Below, one piece after another: positions 6,979 through 15,066 of a stretch of DNA of 21,627 nt. Location of the stretch: contig CAYVQT010000052.1 of NCBI GenBank assembly GCA_964453665.1, forward strand, positions 1-21,627, read 5' to 3'. The stretch is from DAOUTY01 sp964453665 (GTDB taxonomy: Bacteria > Chloroflexota > Dehalococcoidia > SZUA-161). Made by a program: the position numbers and the translations under genes. Position 1 is the stretch's first letter; every line of letters starts with the position of its first letter. The notes under the pieces were generated by a model. The model searched no databases. It was not told the DNA's origin and saw only the letters and a list, made by a program, of their open reading frames with translations.

Positions 6979-8925
6979 TCATACCGCGAGCCCTCTTCGT
7001 CCCAGGTCTTGCGCAACTTCGTGAAGATCGAGCTCCTCCAGCTTTGCCTTTGTCTGGAGGCCTGTGGTTGCATCCCAGCCCCTGAGCTGATAGTATTCGT
7101 CTTTCATCCTTTCAAACTCGTCCCTGTCCACAACCATCCCAATCCTCGAAGTTATCTCGCCGTTCTTGCCCGGAGCTTGTGCATTCGGGTTCATGGCATG
7201 GCCTTTGAGCGGTATCGTGAAAAAAGCTTCCGGAATAGTATCGCTTTCCCTGCCCCTGTGGCCCTCTCTGATATGTATCGACCTCTGCAGATTGAATACC
7301 CTTTCGCCAATTCGGTACAGGCCTTCCTCATCGACATTTTCCCCGGTGACTGCGGATAGTATCCGACTTTCCACCGAGGGGTCACCCACGTGGTCTCCCG
7401 AGAGTATGTGTGTGACCGGCCATGCGAAGTCACAGAGGATAAGGCATTCCTTGGCATACTCGCGGTCCTGAATTTTGGTTGCCGCCAGGGCCTTCCCATC
7501 GCAGGTGGAGAAATCCGCCGCCAGTTCGCTGCCCCAGAACCTTGCGGCGATCCTGCGAAATACGTCGCTGGACAGATAAGCGCCCTCAAGCCCGCCGGCC
7601 CAGTTCACCCACTGGAACAGGATCAGGCCCATTTCGTGCAGCTGGTTCACTGCCTGCCTTGGTTCCAGGGCGTACAGCAGGCCGTGTACAGGGAAAGTCC
7701 TGGGACAGTATGTTAACAGATGCCCCGCCTTCGAAACGTAATCAGCAACCAGATCTTCGGCTCCCTGTCCCACAGCGTCGGCTGCCCGTTGTATTCCCTG
7801 AGCCAGCACGTCTCCGAAGCCTTCGCGGAGCGTTATCTTAGTTATCAGGGATTCCATATACTCCCAGCTACCCACCTTGGATAGGGGGATGCCGGTGTTT
7901 TCGTCAGTCAGGATACCCGTGTGTCTGCACCTGGAGAGCCACTTCATCATCGATTCGATGGCAAGTGCATCGACTCCGTACTCGTCGCACAACCTGTTGA
8001 CATAAAATGGCACTTCGTTCTGTTCTCCGTAGTACTTGCTCACACGGTCAAGGTAGAATAGCGAAGAACCGCACAGGGATTTCCCCTTTTTTTTGCCGTC
8101 TCTCGATTCAACTGTTATCCGGCCATCGTAGCCGATGCAGCCCAGGCAGAGGTCGAGTTTCACCTTCTGGCCCGGTACTACTTCGATGTGGGCCTCGGGT
8201 TTCGATATGACTTCCATGTACCCGGGGCCTTTCCACATTAGCCGGCGTATATACTCTTTAACTTCCTTGAGCCGGTCAGGGTTCGCAGGTATTACATTTC
8301 CTCTGCCTCGCACCGCAACGGCCTTTAAATTCTTGGAACCCATGACGGCTCCAAATCCACTGGATCCGCTGGCGTCATTGTCGGCGAGGAGAATGGCATA
8401 GGAGACGAGGTTCTCCCCCGCAGGGCCGCATGCCACAACCGCTACCGTGCGCCCTAACTCATCTTTCAGAATTTCGCGTGTCTCAACGGTGCTTTTACCC
8501 CAGAGGTGAGAGGCATCCCTTATCCCGGCGACATCGTCGTCGATAAAGACATAGACGGGCCCGTCTGATTTCCCCAGAATAACCAGACCGTCGTAGCCGG
8601 CGAACTTGAGCTGTCCTCCCCATCTGCCCCCGAAATTGCAGTAGGAAAATTCTTCGGGGGTCATGGCCGGGGCCTTGCCGCAAACCTGCCACCTTGAGCC
8701 GGACAGTCCACTGAAACCCGCAAGCGGGCCGGTGACGAATATCATTCGATTCTCCGGATCGAAGGCACTAACGTCCGACGGCACCTCATCCCAGTAGATT
8801 TTAGCGGCGACGCCTCTTCCCCCGAGGAACCTGTCTTTATATTCCTCCGTTGGCGTGTGAGTTATCTTTCCCGAGGAAAGATCGACCCTTAAAATCCTGC
8901 CCGCATAACCATGTATCGCCGTCAC
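6979..8925 (-). CDS. Aldehyde ferredoxin oxidoreductase family (tungstopterin) enzyme
   Basis: A 648-aa AOR-family protein, predicted cytoplasmic, oxidising an aldehyde to an acid (or the reverse) with ferredoxin. The start is set at the GTG 8923-8925 (MTAIHGYAGRILRVDLSSG), two nucleotides after the ferredoxin stop; the frame is open further upstream, but only through ferredoxin-coding DNA. The N-terminal domain shows FLGGRGVAAKIYWDEVP, the pterin-binding GPLAGFSGLSGSRW and GGRWGGQLKFAGYDGLVILG. The [4Fe-4S] ligand set is unusual: the normal C-x2-C-x3-C reads C260-LG-C263-IGY-D267, so the third Cys is Asp, while the distal Cys (C498, in LILCDFAW) is kept. It forms a tight unit with the ferredoxin and molybdoenzyme genes. 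The substrate is unknown. Confidence 0.92.
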   Translation of the reverse strand: MTAIHGYAGRILRVDLSSGKITHTPTEEYKDRFLGGRGVAAKIYWDEVPSDVSAFDPENRMIFVTGPLAGFSGLSGSRWQVCGKAPAMTPEEFSYCNFGGRWGGQLKFAGYDGLVILGKSDGPVYVFIDDDVAGIRDASHLWGKSTVETREILKDELGRTVAVVACGPAGENLVSYAILLADNDASGSSGFGAVMGSKNLKAVAVRGRGNVIPANPDRLKEVKEYIRRLMWKGPGYMEVISKPEAHIEVVPGQKVKLDLCLGCIGYDGRITVESRDGKKKGKSLCGSSLFYLDRVSKYYGEQNEVPFYVNRLCDEYGVDALAIESMMKWLSRCRHTGILTDENTGIPLSKVGSWEYMESLITKITLREGFGDVLAQGIQRAADAVGQGAEDLVADYVSKAGHLLTYCPRTFPVHGLLYALEPRQAVNQLHEMGLILFQWVNWAGGLEGAYLSSDVFRRIAARFWGSELAADFSTCDGKALAATKIQDREYAKECLILCDFAWPVTHILSGDHVGDPSVESRILSAVTGENVDEEGLYRIGERVFNLQRSIHIREGHRGRESDTIPEAFFTIPLKGHAMNPNAQAPGKNGEITSRIGMVVDRDEFERMKDEYYQLRGWDATTGLQTKAKLEELDLHEVAQDLGRRGLAV

Positions 8926-8927
8926 AT

Positions 8928-9500
8928 TTAACCTCTTGCCAGACCTGCTTTTACTTTGGGTTTGAAGACTATAGAAGGCTCTAGCTCGCCGGAGTAGAGA
9001 AAGCCCTCGGCCTCTTTTATATCTCCATAGAGAGCCTTGAGTTCGTCCAGGGGACCGGCATCCAGGGCTCGCATCGGGCATGCATCTACGCAGATAGGCT
9101 TCTTACCCTCCCCCAGCCTGTCCAAACATAGGTTGCACATCTGCATTTTAGCATTTGGCTCGGCACCGAACTGAGGTGCCCTGTAACTACACGCCTGCCA
9201 GCAGAGGTCGCACCGGTCTTTGCCCAGGCACTTCGTCCGGTCAACCAGCACTACTCCATCCTCTTCCCTTTTAGTAATAGCTCCTGCGGGGCATGCTGCA
9301 ACACAGGCCGGTTGAGCGCAGTGGTAGCACGAACTGGTGAAGAAGGCGACAAACACATCGGGGAATTCGCCCTGCTCTATAGTTATAACCTGTCGCCAGT
9401 TGGCCGGGCCCGCGGGCACGTCGTGCCAGTCTTTACAGGCGACAACACAGGCATAGCAGCCTGTACAGCGAGTCTGATCGAAGTAAAATCCTATCTGCAT
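8928..9500 (-). CDS. Four-cluster [4Fe-4S] ferredoxin subunit (DmsB/HybA type)
   Basis: A 190-aa electron-transfer protein with 16 cysteines in four groups: C12/15/18/22, C58/61/66/70, C91/97/100/104 and C122/125/137/141. This is the standard four-cubane wire of DmsB-like beta subunits. The start at 9500 is chosen because AGGAG lies 8 nt upstream and MQIGFYFDQTRCTGC is the usual N-terminus; a longer frame adds 13 codons that overlap the upstream stop region. It lies 11 nt after the molybdoenzyme gene and 2 nt before the aldehyde oxidoreductase GTG, so it could serve either enzyme or wire them together. There is no membrane anchor, so the complex is probably soluble. Confidence 0.93.
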   Translation of the reverse strand: MQIGFYFDQTRCTGCYACVVACKDWHDVPAGPANWRQVITIEQGEFPDVFVAFFTSSCYHCAQPACVAACPAGAITKREEDGVVLVDRTKCLGKDRCDLCWQACSYRAPQFGAEPNAKMQMCNLCLDRLGEGKKPICVDACPMRALDAGPLDELKALYGDIKEAEGFLYSGELEPSIVFKPKVKAGLARG

Positions 9501-9511
9501 TGCATTCTCTC

Positions 9512-11683
9512 CTATGCCTTTTCGACTTGTACTAGGCACGAGTTGTTGGTAAAAGCCCCGCCCGGTGAACGCGCGTCGCGCGTGAGTACACTGGCGCAGC
9601 CCCCATGGTCGACCCCTTGCTCGTCCGGATCGTACCAGGCTCCCTCGGGCAGATCGACTACGCCGGGCGTTATCCTCTGGGTCACCTTCGCCTGGATAAT
9701 TACCTCGCCTCGATCGTTAAACACTCTGACCAGGTCCCTGTCTGAGATTCCCCTTGTCCTGGCGTCCTGGGTATTGATTTGTAATGCCTGGGGCTCGGTT
9801 TCCCTCAGCCAGGGTATGTTATCAAACTGGCTGTGCGCTCTTCGCCTGAAGTGTGTGCTGATCATCTGGAGAGGATACTTCCGGGCGAGGGGGTCGTTAG
9901 GGCTTTCCCATGGCTCGATGTACTTGGGGATTGGGGAAATGTACGGGTTCTGCATATCGGCTATCTGCTGGCTGTAGATCTCGATCTTACCCGACGGGGT
10001 GGGAAAGGGATGGTTTGCCGGGTCCTCGATCTCTTTTCTGAAGGGAATTGTGGGCTCCAGGTAGAACTTCTCGACTCCTGTTTCAACGAAGCGGTCGTAA
10101 TCGTTGACTGCCGGCCTCATGATCTGCCGGAGCCACTTGTCTTCGGTCTTGTCGTTGTAGTCGGCTACACCCAGCTTCTCGGCGAGTCCGATGCAGATAT
10201 CCAGGTGTGAGCGGGACTCGCCCAGGGGCTCGATAACCTTTCTCTGGTAAGCAAGATGCGGGCCGGCGCCCCAGACGGCGTCGTTGCGCTCGAAGAAGGT
10301 GCAGGTGGGCAGTATGATGTCAGCGAACTTGGCCGTGGGGGTCATAAACTGCTCCTGGACAGCGATGAACTCCAGTGATTTCAATGCCTTGATCGCCTTG
10401 TTTACGTTGGGATATTGGTTCAGGTAGTTGGTGTTAACTGTATAGATCATTTTATAGTCGCTGTAGTAGCCGCCGGATTTACCTTTGAGGATAGCATCCA
10501 TCACCTCGGAGTTGTGGAGCCTGGCGATAAGCCCGGGCCCTTTCGAGATCGCGGTCGGCAGGGCATCCAGGCGTCTGGGAGAACCTGCATCTACCGGGTT
10601 GCCTCCGGTTCTCATCGCCGGTCCCATGGGTAACGGCGTCTCACCCCGCTGGGAGATCTCAGAGCCGGCGCTGCCGCCCGGGATGCCGATGTTGCCTGTC
10701 ATTGCTGCCAGAACGAATGCCGCCCGGTGGTACTGCTCTCCGAAAGAGGTGCGCCCTGGAGCTTTGCTGGGGAGCAAAGCTGCCGGCTTGGTGGTTGCGT
10801 ACTCCCGGGCAAGTTTGGCTATAGTATCAGCGGGGATGCCGGTTATGCGCTCGGCCCATTGCGGTGTCTTGGGCACACCATCCTCGTCGCCCAGAACATA
10901 CGCTTTATAGCGCTCAAATCCTACGGTGTAGGTGTCGAGAAATCTTGTGTCATGAAGATCTTCGGTGATCATTACGTACGCCATGGCAATCAAGGCCGCG
11001 GCATCGGTCCCGGGCCTTATGGGTATCCACCGGTCAGCTACCAGCGCAGCGGTGTCGGTGTATCTGGGATCAACAACTATGAATCTGGTTCCCGCTTCCT
11101 TTGCCTGCGCCAGCGCAAAGCTCGTGCCGCAGCCGTCGATAATGTTGACGGGGTTCATCCCCCAGAGGATGACCAGTTTGGAGTTGACGAGGTCGCGGTG
11201 GTCGTTACCGGCGGGATACCCGTATGTGGCCTGACAGGCGAACATCCACCCTTCGTTTGAGGCTATGCCCCACATCAAAGTGCAGCCCCCGGCGAGGCTG
11301 AAGGCCCGGACAATTGTCCTGGTGTTGTGTACCTGACCCATATCGCCACCGGTGGTCAGATATATAACCGCTGCGGGCCCGTAGGTATCCTTGACCCTCT
11401 TATATTCTGCTGCCACCGTGCCCAGGGCTTCGTCCCAGGAAATCCGCTCGAACCTGCCTTCCCCCCGCTCTCCGGTGCGCTTCAGAGGGTAGAGGAGGCG
11501 GTCCGGGGCGTAAATCCTCTGTCGATAGGCACGGCATCTCAGGCAGGCTCTGAGTTGGGGCTCATCCCCGTCATCCGTCTCTATTCGGACCACCATTCCA
11601 TCTCTAACATGAACCTTGAGTAGACAGGCCCCGCCGCAGTTCATGTCACAGCCCGTATAATATGCCTTTTCCACACTTGCCAT
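9512..11683 (-). CDS. Molybdopterin oxidoreductase, DMSO reductase family catalytic subunit
   Basis: A 723-aa Mo/W-bis-MGD enzyme. The N-terminal [4Fe-4S] site is C12-x3-C16-x3-C20-x26-C47 (an extra C50 follows in ACLRC). It is followed by APDRLLYPLKR, RFERISWDEAL (78-87) and LVNSKLVILWGMNP. IPIRPGTDAALIAMAY and the C-terminal MGD domain with ISTHFRRRAHSQFDN are also typical of the family. Ser142 in GIASNEG aligns roughly with the metal-ligand serine of DmsA types, a tentative assignment. There is no twin-arginine signal peptide, so it is predicted cytoplasmic, unlike most respiratory DmsA or steroid C25 dehydrogenase enzymes. No membrane anchor or chaperone gene is nearby. GGAG sits 8 nt before the ATG. 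The substrate cannot be read from sequence. Confidence 0.92.
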   Translation of the reverse strand: MASVEKAYYTGCDMNCGGACLLKVHVRDGMVVRIETDDGDEPQLRACLRCRAYRQRIYAPDRLLYPLKRTGERGEGRFERISWDEALGTVAAEYKRVKDTYGPAAVIYLTTGGDMGQVHNTRTIVRAFSLAGGCTLMWGIASNEGWMFACQATYGYPAGNDHRDLVNSKLVILWGMNPVNIIDGCGTSFALAQAKEAGTRFIVVDPRYTDTAALVADRWIPIRPGTDAAALIAMAYVMITEDLHDTRFLDTYTVGFERYKAYVLGDEDGVPKTPQWAERITGIPADTIAKLAREYATTKPAALLPSKAPGRTSFGEQYHRAAFVLAAMTGNIGIPGGSAGSEISQRGETPLPMGPAMRTGGNPVDAGSPRRLDALPTAISKGPGLIARLHNSEVMDAILKGKSGGYYSDYKMIYTVNTNYLNQYPNVNKAIKALKSLEFIAVQEQFMTPTAKFADIILPTCTFFERNDAVWGAGPHLAYQRKVIEPLGESRSHLDICIGLAEKLGVADYNDKTEDKWLRQIMRPAVNDYDRFVETGVEKFYLEPTIPFRKEIEDPANHPFPTPSGKIEIYSQQIADMQNPYISPIPKYIEPWESPNDPLARKYPLQMISTHFRRRAHSQFDNIPWLRETEPQALQINTQDARTRGISDRDLVRVFNDRGEVIIQAKVTQRITPGVVDLPEGAWYDPDEQGVDHGGCASVLTRDARSPGGAFTNNSCLVQVEKA

Positions 11684-11715
11684 ATTTCCGTCTCCAGCTT
11701 CGAAGTCGCTGTTAA

Positions 11716-12150
11716 TTAACCTTTAGGGGGGATCACTACAGTGGCCAGGGCGTTGACGGTCGCTGTACCGTCCTGCTTTGTCACCGCAAGCTCACAATCG
11801 ACCTTATGCTCTCCGTTCCCCCGATATTTCCTGGCCACCTTGCCGCTGACACTGATAGTGTCGCCCGCATAGCTGGGGGCATTGAGGGTCAGGCTCAGCT
11901 TTCGGATCTTTCCGGCAGGACCTGTCCAATCCGTGAGACACCTTCCCAGAAGACCCTGTAAGAATGCGGTGGCTACTGCCGGGGCCTCGTAGCCGGCTTC
12001 CCGGGCAAAATCCGCGTCGTGGTGCAGGGGGAATATGTCCCGGGTTGCACATGCAATCATAACTATACGATTTCGGGTAATTTCGAGCGACACGGTCGGG
12101 ATTTCGCTATTCTCAGCCACATCTTCCCAATAAAGCGTCTCGCTTGCCAT
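11716..12150 (-). CDS. MaoC-like enoyl-CoA hydratase subunit (pair 1)
   Basis: A 144-aa hot-dog fold protein that hydrates a 2-enoyl-CoA. The start is set at 12150, where GGAG lies 9 nt upstream; an ATG five codons earlier lacks a site. The hydratase-2 catalytic pair is present as Asp38 and His43 in ATRDIFPLHHD, although the usual Asn of D-x-N-P-x-H is Phe here. It is single-domain, so it needs a partner, and the FAS1-like protein encoded 46 nt upstream is the obvious one, as in mycobacterial ChsH1/ChsH2. It is paralogous to the protein at 18623-19078 (shared LYWEDVAE/VYWDDVAE start and LTDWTGP/ATDWTGP core). It precedes the molybdoenzyme gene by 32 nt. Confidence 0.85.
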   Translation of the reverse strand: MASETLYWEDVAENSEIPTVSLEITRNRIVMIACATRDIFPLHHDADFAREAGYEAPAVATAFLQGLLGRCLTDWTGPAGKIRKLSLTLNAPSYAGDTISVSGKVARKYRGNGEHKVDCELAVTKQDGTATVNALATVVIPPKG

Positions 12151-12196
12151 CGGTTTAATCTCCATAGCAAAGGTATTATTCCGGACTTACAGGCGA

Positions 12197-12709
12197 TTAC
12201 TCTTCCACTCTATACCTGAAAAGAACGTATTGGGTTGTCCCTACCAGTTCGTCGCGCTGATTGTAGTAGTAATTAGTGGTGGTGATAAAATAGCCGGCGC
12301 CCAGGCGCGTTTTCTTCAGAGGTGATATGCTTTCCAGCCTGGTGTTATATCTGATTCTGTCCCCCGGCCGCACGGGCAGGAAATACTCATCTGTCCAACT
12401 GATGACGGCGGGAATAGGAACGTCCCCCAGGGGCAGGTCCAACTGAGCGGGGCCCGCATCGGGGGGCATTTCAACGGGGGGCCACCATCGCGGATAGACC
12501 CACGTTGAGAGCATGGCAGGGGGGCTGATTATGCCTCCGTACTCGCTGTTCCTGGCGTACTCCTCGTCGGTGTAAACAGGGTTTGCGTCCTCCACCATCT
12601 CGCACCAGTGCCTTATCATCGCCATGTTGACCTCATCGGGTCCTTCCACGAACGCAGATACGCGCCCGACGTATTTTTGTAGCTCTGGTGAAAGCTCTTC
12701 GGTTGTCAA
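12197..12709 (-). CDS. FAS1-like/MaoC N-terminal hydratase subunit (pair 1)
   Basis: A 170-aa hot-dog protein of the MaoC_dehydrat_N (FAS1-like dehydratase) type. The N-terminal helix MIRHWCEMVEDANPVYTDEE, YGGIISPPAM, the VRPGDRIRYNTRL strand and FITTTNYYYNQRDELVG are hallmarks. This fold normally lacks the catalytic Asp/His and supplies the acyl-binding half of a heteromeric hydratase; the neighbouring MaoC protein supplies the active site. It starts with TTG (12707-12709) after AAGGTGGAG. It is about 50% similar by eye to the protein at 19093-19587. The upstream gap (84 nt) carries a strong hairpin. Confidence 0.85.
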   Translation of the reverse strand: MTTEELSPELQKYVGRVSAFVEGPDEVNMAMIRHWCEMVEDANPVYTDEEYARNSEYGGIISPPAMLSTWVYPRWWPPVEMPPDAGPAQLDLPLGDVPIPAVISWTDEYFLPVRPGDRIRYNTRLESISPLKKTRLGAGYFITTTNYYYNQRDELVGTTQYVLFRYRVEE

Positions 12710-12745
12710 GCCACTCCACCTTGATATTATGCGTTCAGCCCCTGA

Positions 12746-12768
12746 GATTTATGCCTCAGGCGTAAATC
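12746..12768. repeat. Intercistronic hairpin
   Basis: A 10-bp stem (GATTTATGCC pairing with GGCGTAAATC, one T-G wobble) closes a TCA loop in the gap between the thiolase gene and the FAS1-like hydratase gene. No U-tract follows in either direction. It may modulate segmental mRNA stability within the operon. Confidence 0.5.
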
Positions 12769-12793
12769 GAAAGCCTGTTGGTTTAACCTGCAG

Positions 12794-14062
12794 CTATGGT
12801 CTTGCCAGCTCCAGCTCCTCCAGGAAAGCGCGGTGACCGTCCCAGTACTCCTCCCTTTCCACAAGCATCGCTGTTCCCTGCCCCGCACCACCGGGTATGG
12901 ACGCCAGCCCGTATCTGGAATTCCGACGGTTCATCTCATAGGCCATGCCCCCGACCAGCCATATTCCGCTGGCTCCCACAGGGTGGCCGATGCAGCAGGC
13001 GCCGCCATTGACGTTTACTTTCTCCGGGTCAATGCCCATTTCTTTTATCAAGACCAGAGGCACTACCGCGAATGCTTCGTTTGCCTCCCACAGGTCAATA
13101 TCCTGTGCGGACAGCCCCACCCTCTCCAAAGCCTTTTTTGCTACCGTGCAGGCGCCATATGGCGCGATCTTGGGATCAATCCCTGCCCAGGCCATTGACT
13201 TTACAGTAATCATCGGCGTCAAGCCCAGTTCCCTGGCCTTCTCCCTGGACATAAACATTGCTACTGCGGCCCCATCGACCTCTTTAGAGCAACTGGCGGC
13301 GTTTAACTTTCCATCGGGCTTGTAGATGGGCGGCAGAGAGCGTATCTTCTCGATGGTTGAGTCGGCCTTCACGCTTTGATCGTAGTCTATAACCTCTACG
13401 GTTCCGTCCAGCAGCTTGACCTGAACCGGGATTATCGCATTCTTGAACCTGCCCTCACTCTGGGCTGCGGCAGCCCTCAGATTGCTTCTCAGCGCCCACT
13501 GGTCCAACTCCTCCCTGGAGATATCGAACCTGTCAGCGACATACTCGGCGCTGAGGCCCAGACCCATGATGGCGGTGGGGTCGATTCTATCGAATATCTT
13601 GGGATTTGCCTGCCAGCGCGCGGCGTATTCCTTGGCCATCTCCCACAAATCCGCATCGGGGGTGATAACAGGATTGGGGAAGTGGGACAGGCTCTCGAGC
13701 CCTCCGGAGATGATGATGTCTGCCGTGCCTGATTGAATAGCCATTGCTGCGAACTGGGCGCCCGCCATACTGGAGCAGCAGGCTCTATCTACACTTATGC
13801 CCGCAACTTCAAAAGGAAAACCGGCTGCCAGGGAGATATCTCTGGCAACGTTTGCTTGTTCCCCCAGCTGGGTTGGGGTGCCTATGATGATATCTTCGAC
13901 TGATGCAGGGTCTACTCCCGTCCGCTTCATAAGTGCCCGGACCGCGATAATGCCCAAGTCGTCTGAGCGCACATCCGCGAAGAAACCGGGCTTCTTCTTG
14001 CTCGCCCTGGCAAAGGGTGTCCGCACGAAGTCCACCATCACCGCTTCCCTGATTTCAGTCAT
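12794..14062 (-). CDS. Thiolase (acetyl-CoA acetyltransferase family) lacking the second Cys
   Basis: A 422-aa thiolase, expected to cleave a 3-ketoacyl-CoA with CoA. The nucleophile is Cys95 in VDRACCSSMAG; NEAFA (328-332) and the GHP motif with His360 (GGACCIGHPVGASG) are intact. The C-terminal C-x-G motif, whose Cys acts as the second acid/base, instead reads ASIPGGAGQG, with Pro390 where Cys is expected. The enzyme may therefore be slower, use another residue, or have a different reaction. GGGGAG lies 7 nt before the ATG. It lies 46 nt after the SDR gene and in the same operon as a second, Ltp2-like thiolase-fold protein, which suggests division of labour between thiolysis and retro-aldol cleavage. 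Confidence 0.93.
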   Translation of the reverse strand: MTEIREAVMVDFVRTPFARASKKKPGFFADVRSDDLGIIAVRALMKRTGVDPASVEDIIIGTPTQLGEQANVARDISLAAGFPFEVAGISVDRACCSSMAGAQFAAMAIQSGTADIIISGGLESLSHFPNPVITPDADLWEMAKEYAARWQANPKIFDRIDPTAIMGLGLSAEYVADRFDISREELDQWALRSNLRAAAAQSEGRFKNAIIPVQVKLLDGTVEVIDYDQSVKADSTIEKIRSLPPIYKPDGKLNAASCSKEVDGAAVAMFMSREKARELGLTPMITVKSMAWAGIDPKIAPYGACTVAKKALERVGLSAQDIDLWEANEAFAVVPLVLIKEMGIDPEKVNVNGGACCIGHPVGASGIWLVGGMAYEMNRRNSRYGLASIPGGAGQGTAMLVEREEYWDGHRAFLEELELARP

Positions 14063-14108
14063 TTACTGACTCCCCCTCATAGTTCGCTTCGCGATTCGGC
14101 AGCCAATT

Positions 14109-14879
14109 TTACACTACCGGCATCCTCAACAGGTCGATAGTAGCACTGCCATCTACGCGAATTTCTACACCGCTGATAAAGGAGGCCGAATCGCTGACAA
14201 GAAACAGCACGGCGTTTGCCATATCCTGTTTTGTGCCTTTCAGTGCCTTGTCTGGTATGTCCAGAGAGTCACCGAATCGTTTGACGCCTTCTGTTTCTGA
14301 GATGAAGCCGGGCGCGACAGCGTTGACCCGAATCCCCAACGGCGCCCATTCGACTGCACAGGTTCTGGTTAGTGACTCAACGCCGGTCTTGGCAGCTGCA
14401 ACATGGGCCATAGAGCTGACACCCCAGTGCTCGAACGGTGCCGTAATATTGACAATGCAGCCGCCATGTTCCTTTAAGTAAGCGGTAAATGCGGCCTTGG
14501 TGACGTTATAAGCACCTAATAAATCGATGTCTACAATTGTCTTGAATGCGTTGTACGACATTTTTTCAATGGATGCGGGGAACATTCCAGCTGCGCAGTT
14601 CACCACGATGTTCAGACCGCCATATTTCTCGATGGTAGCGGCAATTACCTTCTCTACCGCTTCGGGATTGCGCACATCTGATGACAAAGCCAGACATTCT
14701 AGCCCCTCCTTTTCAAATTCCTGACGGGCGGCATCCAGGTTCTCCTGCTTACGGCTGGTAATAACGATCTTTGCGCCATGTTTCCCGAGCGTCCTGGAGA
14801 TCTCCTTACCTATTCCTGTTGCCCCACCGGTTATCAGGGCTATACGGCCTTGCAGGATATTTTCTTTGAAATCACTCAC
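14109..14879 (-). CDS. SDR oxidoreductase, 2,4-dienoyl-CoA reductase-like
   Basis: A 256-aa Rossmann-fold dehydrogenase with TGGATGIG (17-24) and NCAAG (94-98). The canonical Tyr of YxxxK is absent: Lys164 is kept, position 160 is Val, and a His lies at 159. This HxxxxK arrangement, followed by VESLTRTCAVEWAPLGIRVN and PGFISETEGVKRFG, closely follows peroxisomal/bacterial 2,4-dienoyl-CoA reductases, which reduce dienoyl-CoA with NADPH. A 3-hydroxyacyl-CoA dehydrogenase role would otherwise be expected in such an operon and is less well supported. The start is GTG (14877-14879) after GGGAGGTGA; 187 nt separate it from the gene upstream. Confidence 0.87.
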   Translation of the reverse strand: MSDFKENILQGRIALITGGATGIGKEISRTLGKHGAKIVITSRKQENLDAARQEFEKEGLECLALSSDVRNPEAVEKVIAATIEKYGGLNIVVNCAAGMFPASIEKMSYNAFKTIVDIDLLGAYNVTKAAFTAYLKEHGGCIVNITAPFEHWGVSSMAHVAAAKTGVESLTRTCAVEWAPLGIRVNAVAPGFISETEGVKRFGDSLDIPDKALKGTKQDMANAVLFLVSDSASFISGVEIRVDGSATIDLLRMPVV

Positions 14880-15066
14880 AGCGCGTCACCTCCCATTTTG
14901 CTATACCGTTGATAACTGATATATATACAGAGCCATATACTCAACTGGGGAATGCCTATCCTCTTTCTGCTGATTCTGATGATATTCCTGTAATCGATGA
15001 CTCCGCAGTAGGTTTCCGATAATTCGATTCTTCGTCCGTCAGATTGCCCTGATTGCCCCACGTGAG
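14880..15066 (-). other. 187-nt gap, possible internal promoter region
   Basis: This is one of the two largest gaps in the operon. On the minus strand an AT-rich patch (TTGAGT followed by TATATATATC, around 14915-14945) could hold a weak promoter, but no hexamer pair with good spacing stands out. A 61-codon frame ending at 14876 has no homology-like composition and was not called as a gene. Confidence 0.3.

Noticed and set aside
8926..9081. N-terminal extension of the aldehyde oxidoreductase frame by 52 codons
   Set aside because: The extension lies inside the ferredoxin gene; the GTG at 8925 gives the family-typical N-terminus.
9312..9977. Plus-strand frame of 221 codons
   Set aside because: It runs antisense across the ferredoxin and molybdoenzyme genes and shows no recognisable protein features.
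9512..11683. Steroid C25 dehydrogenase-type molybdoenzyme
   Set aside because: Tempting given the Ltp2-like module, but there is no Tat signal, no heme b subunit and no chaperone gene; the sequence reads closer to DmsA-like soluble enzymes.
14876..15061. 61-codon minus-strand frame before the SDR gene
   Set aside because: No ribosome binding site, odd composition, and its 3' end covers the Shine-Dalgarno site of the SDR gene; more likely leader DNA.
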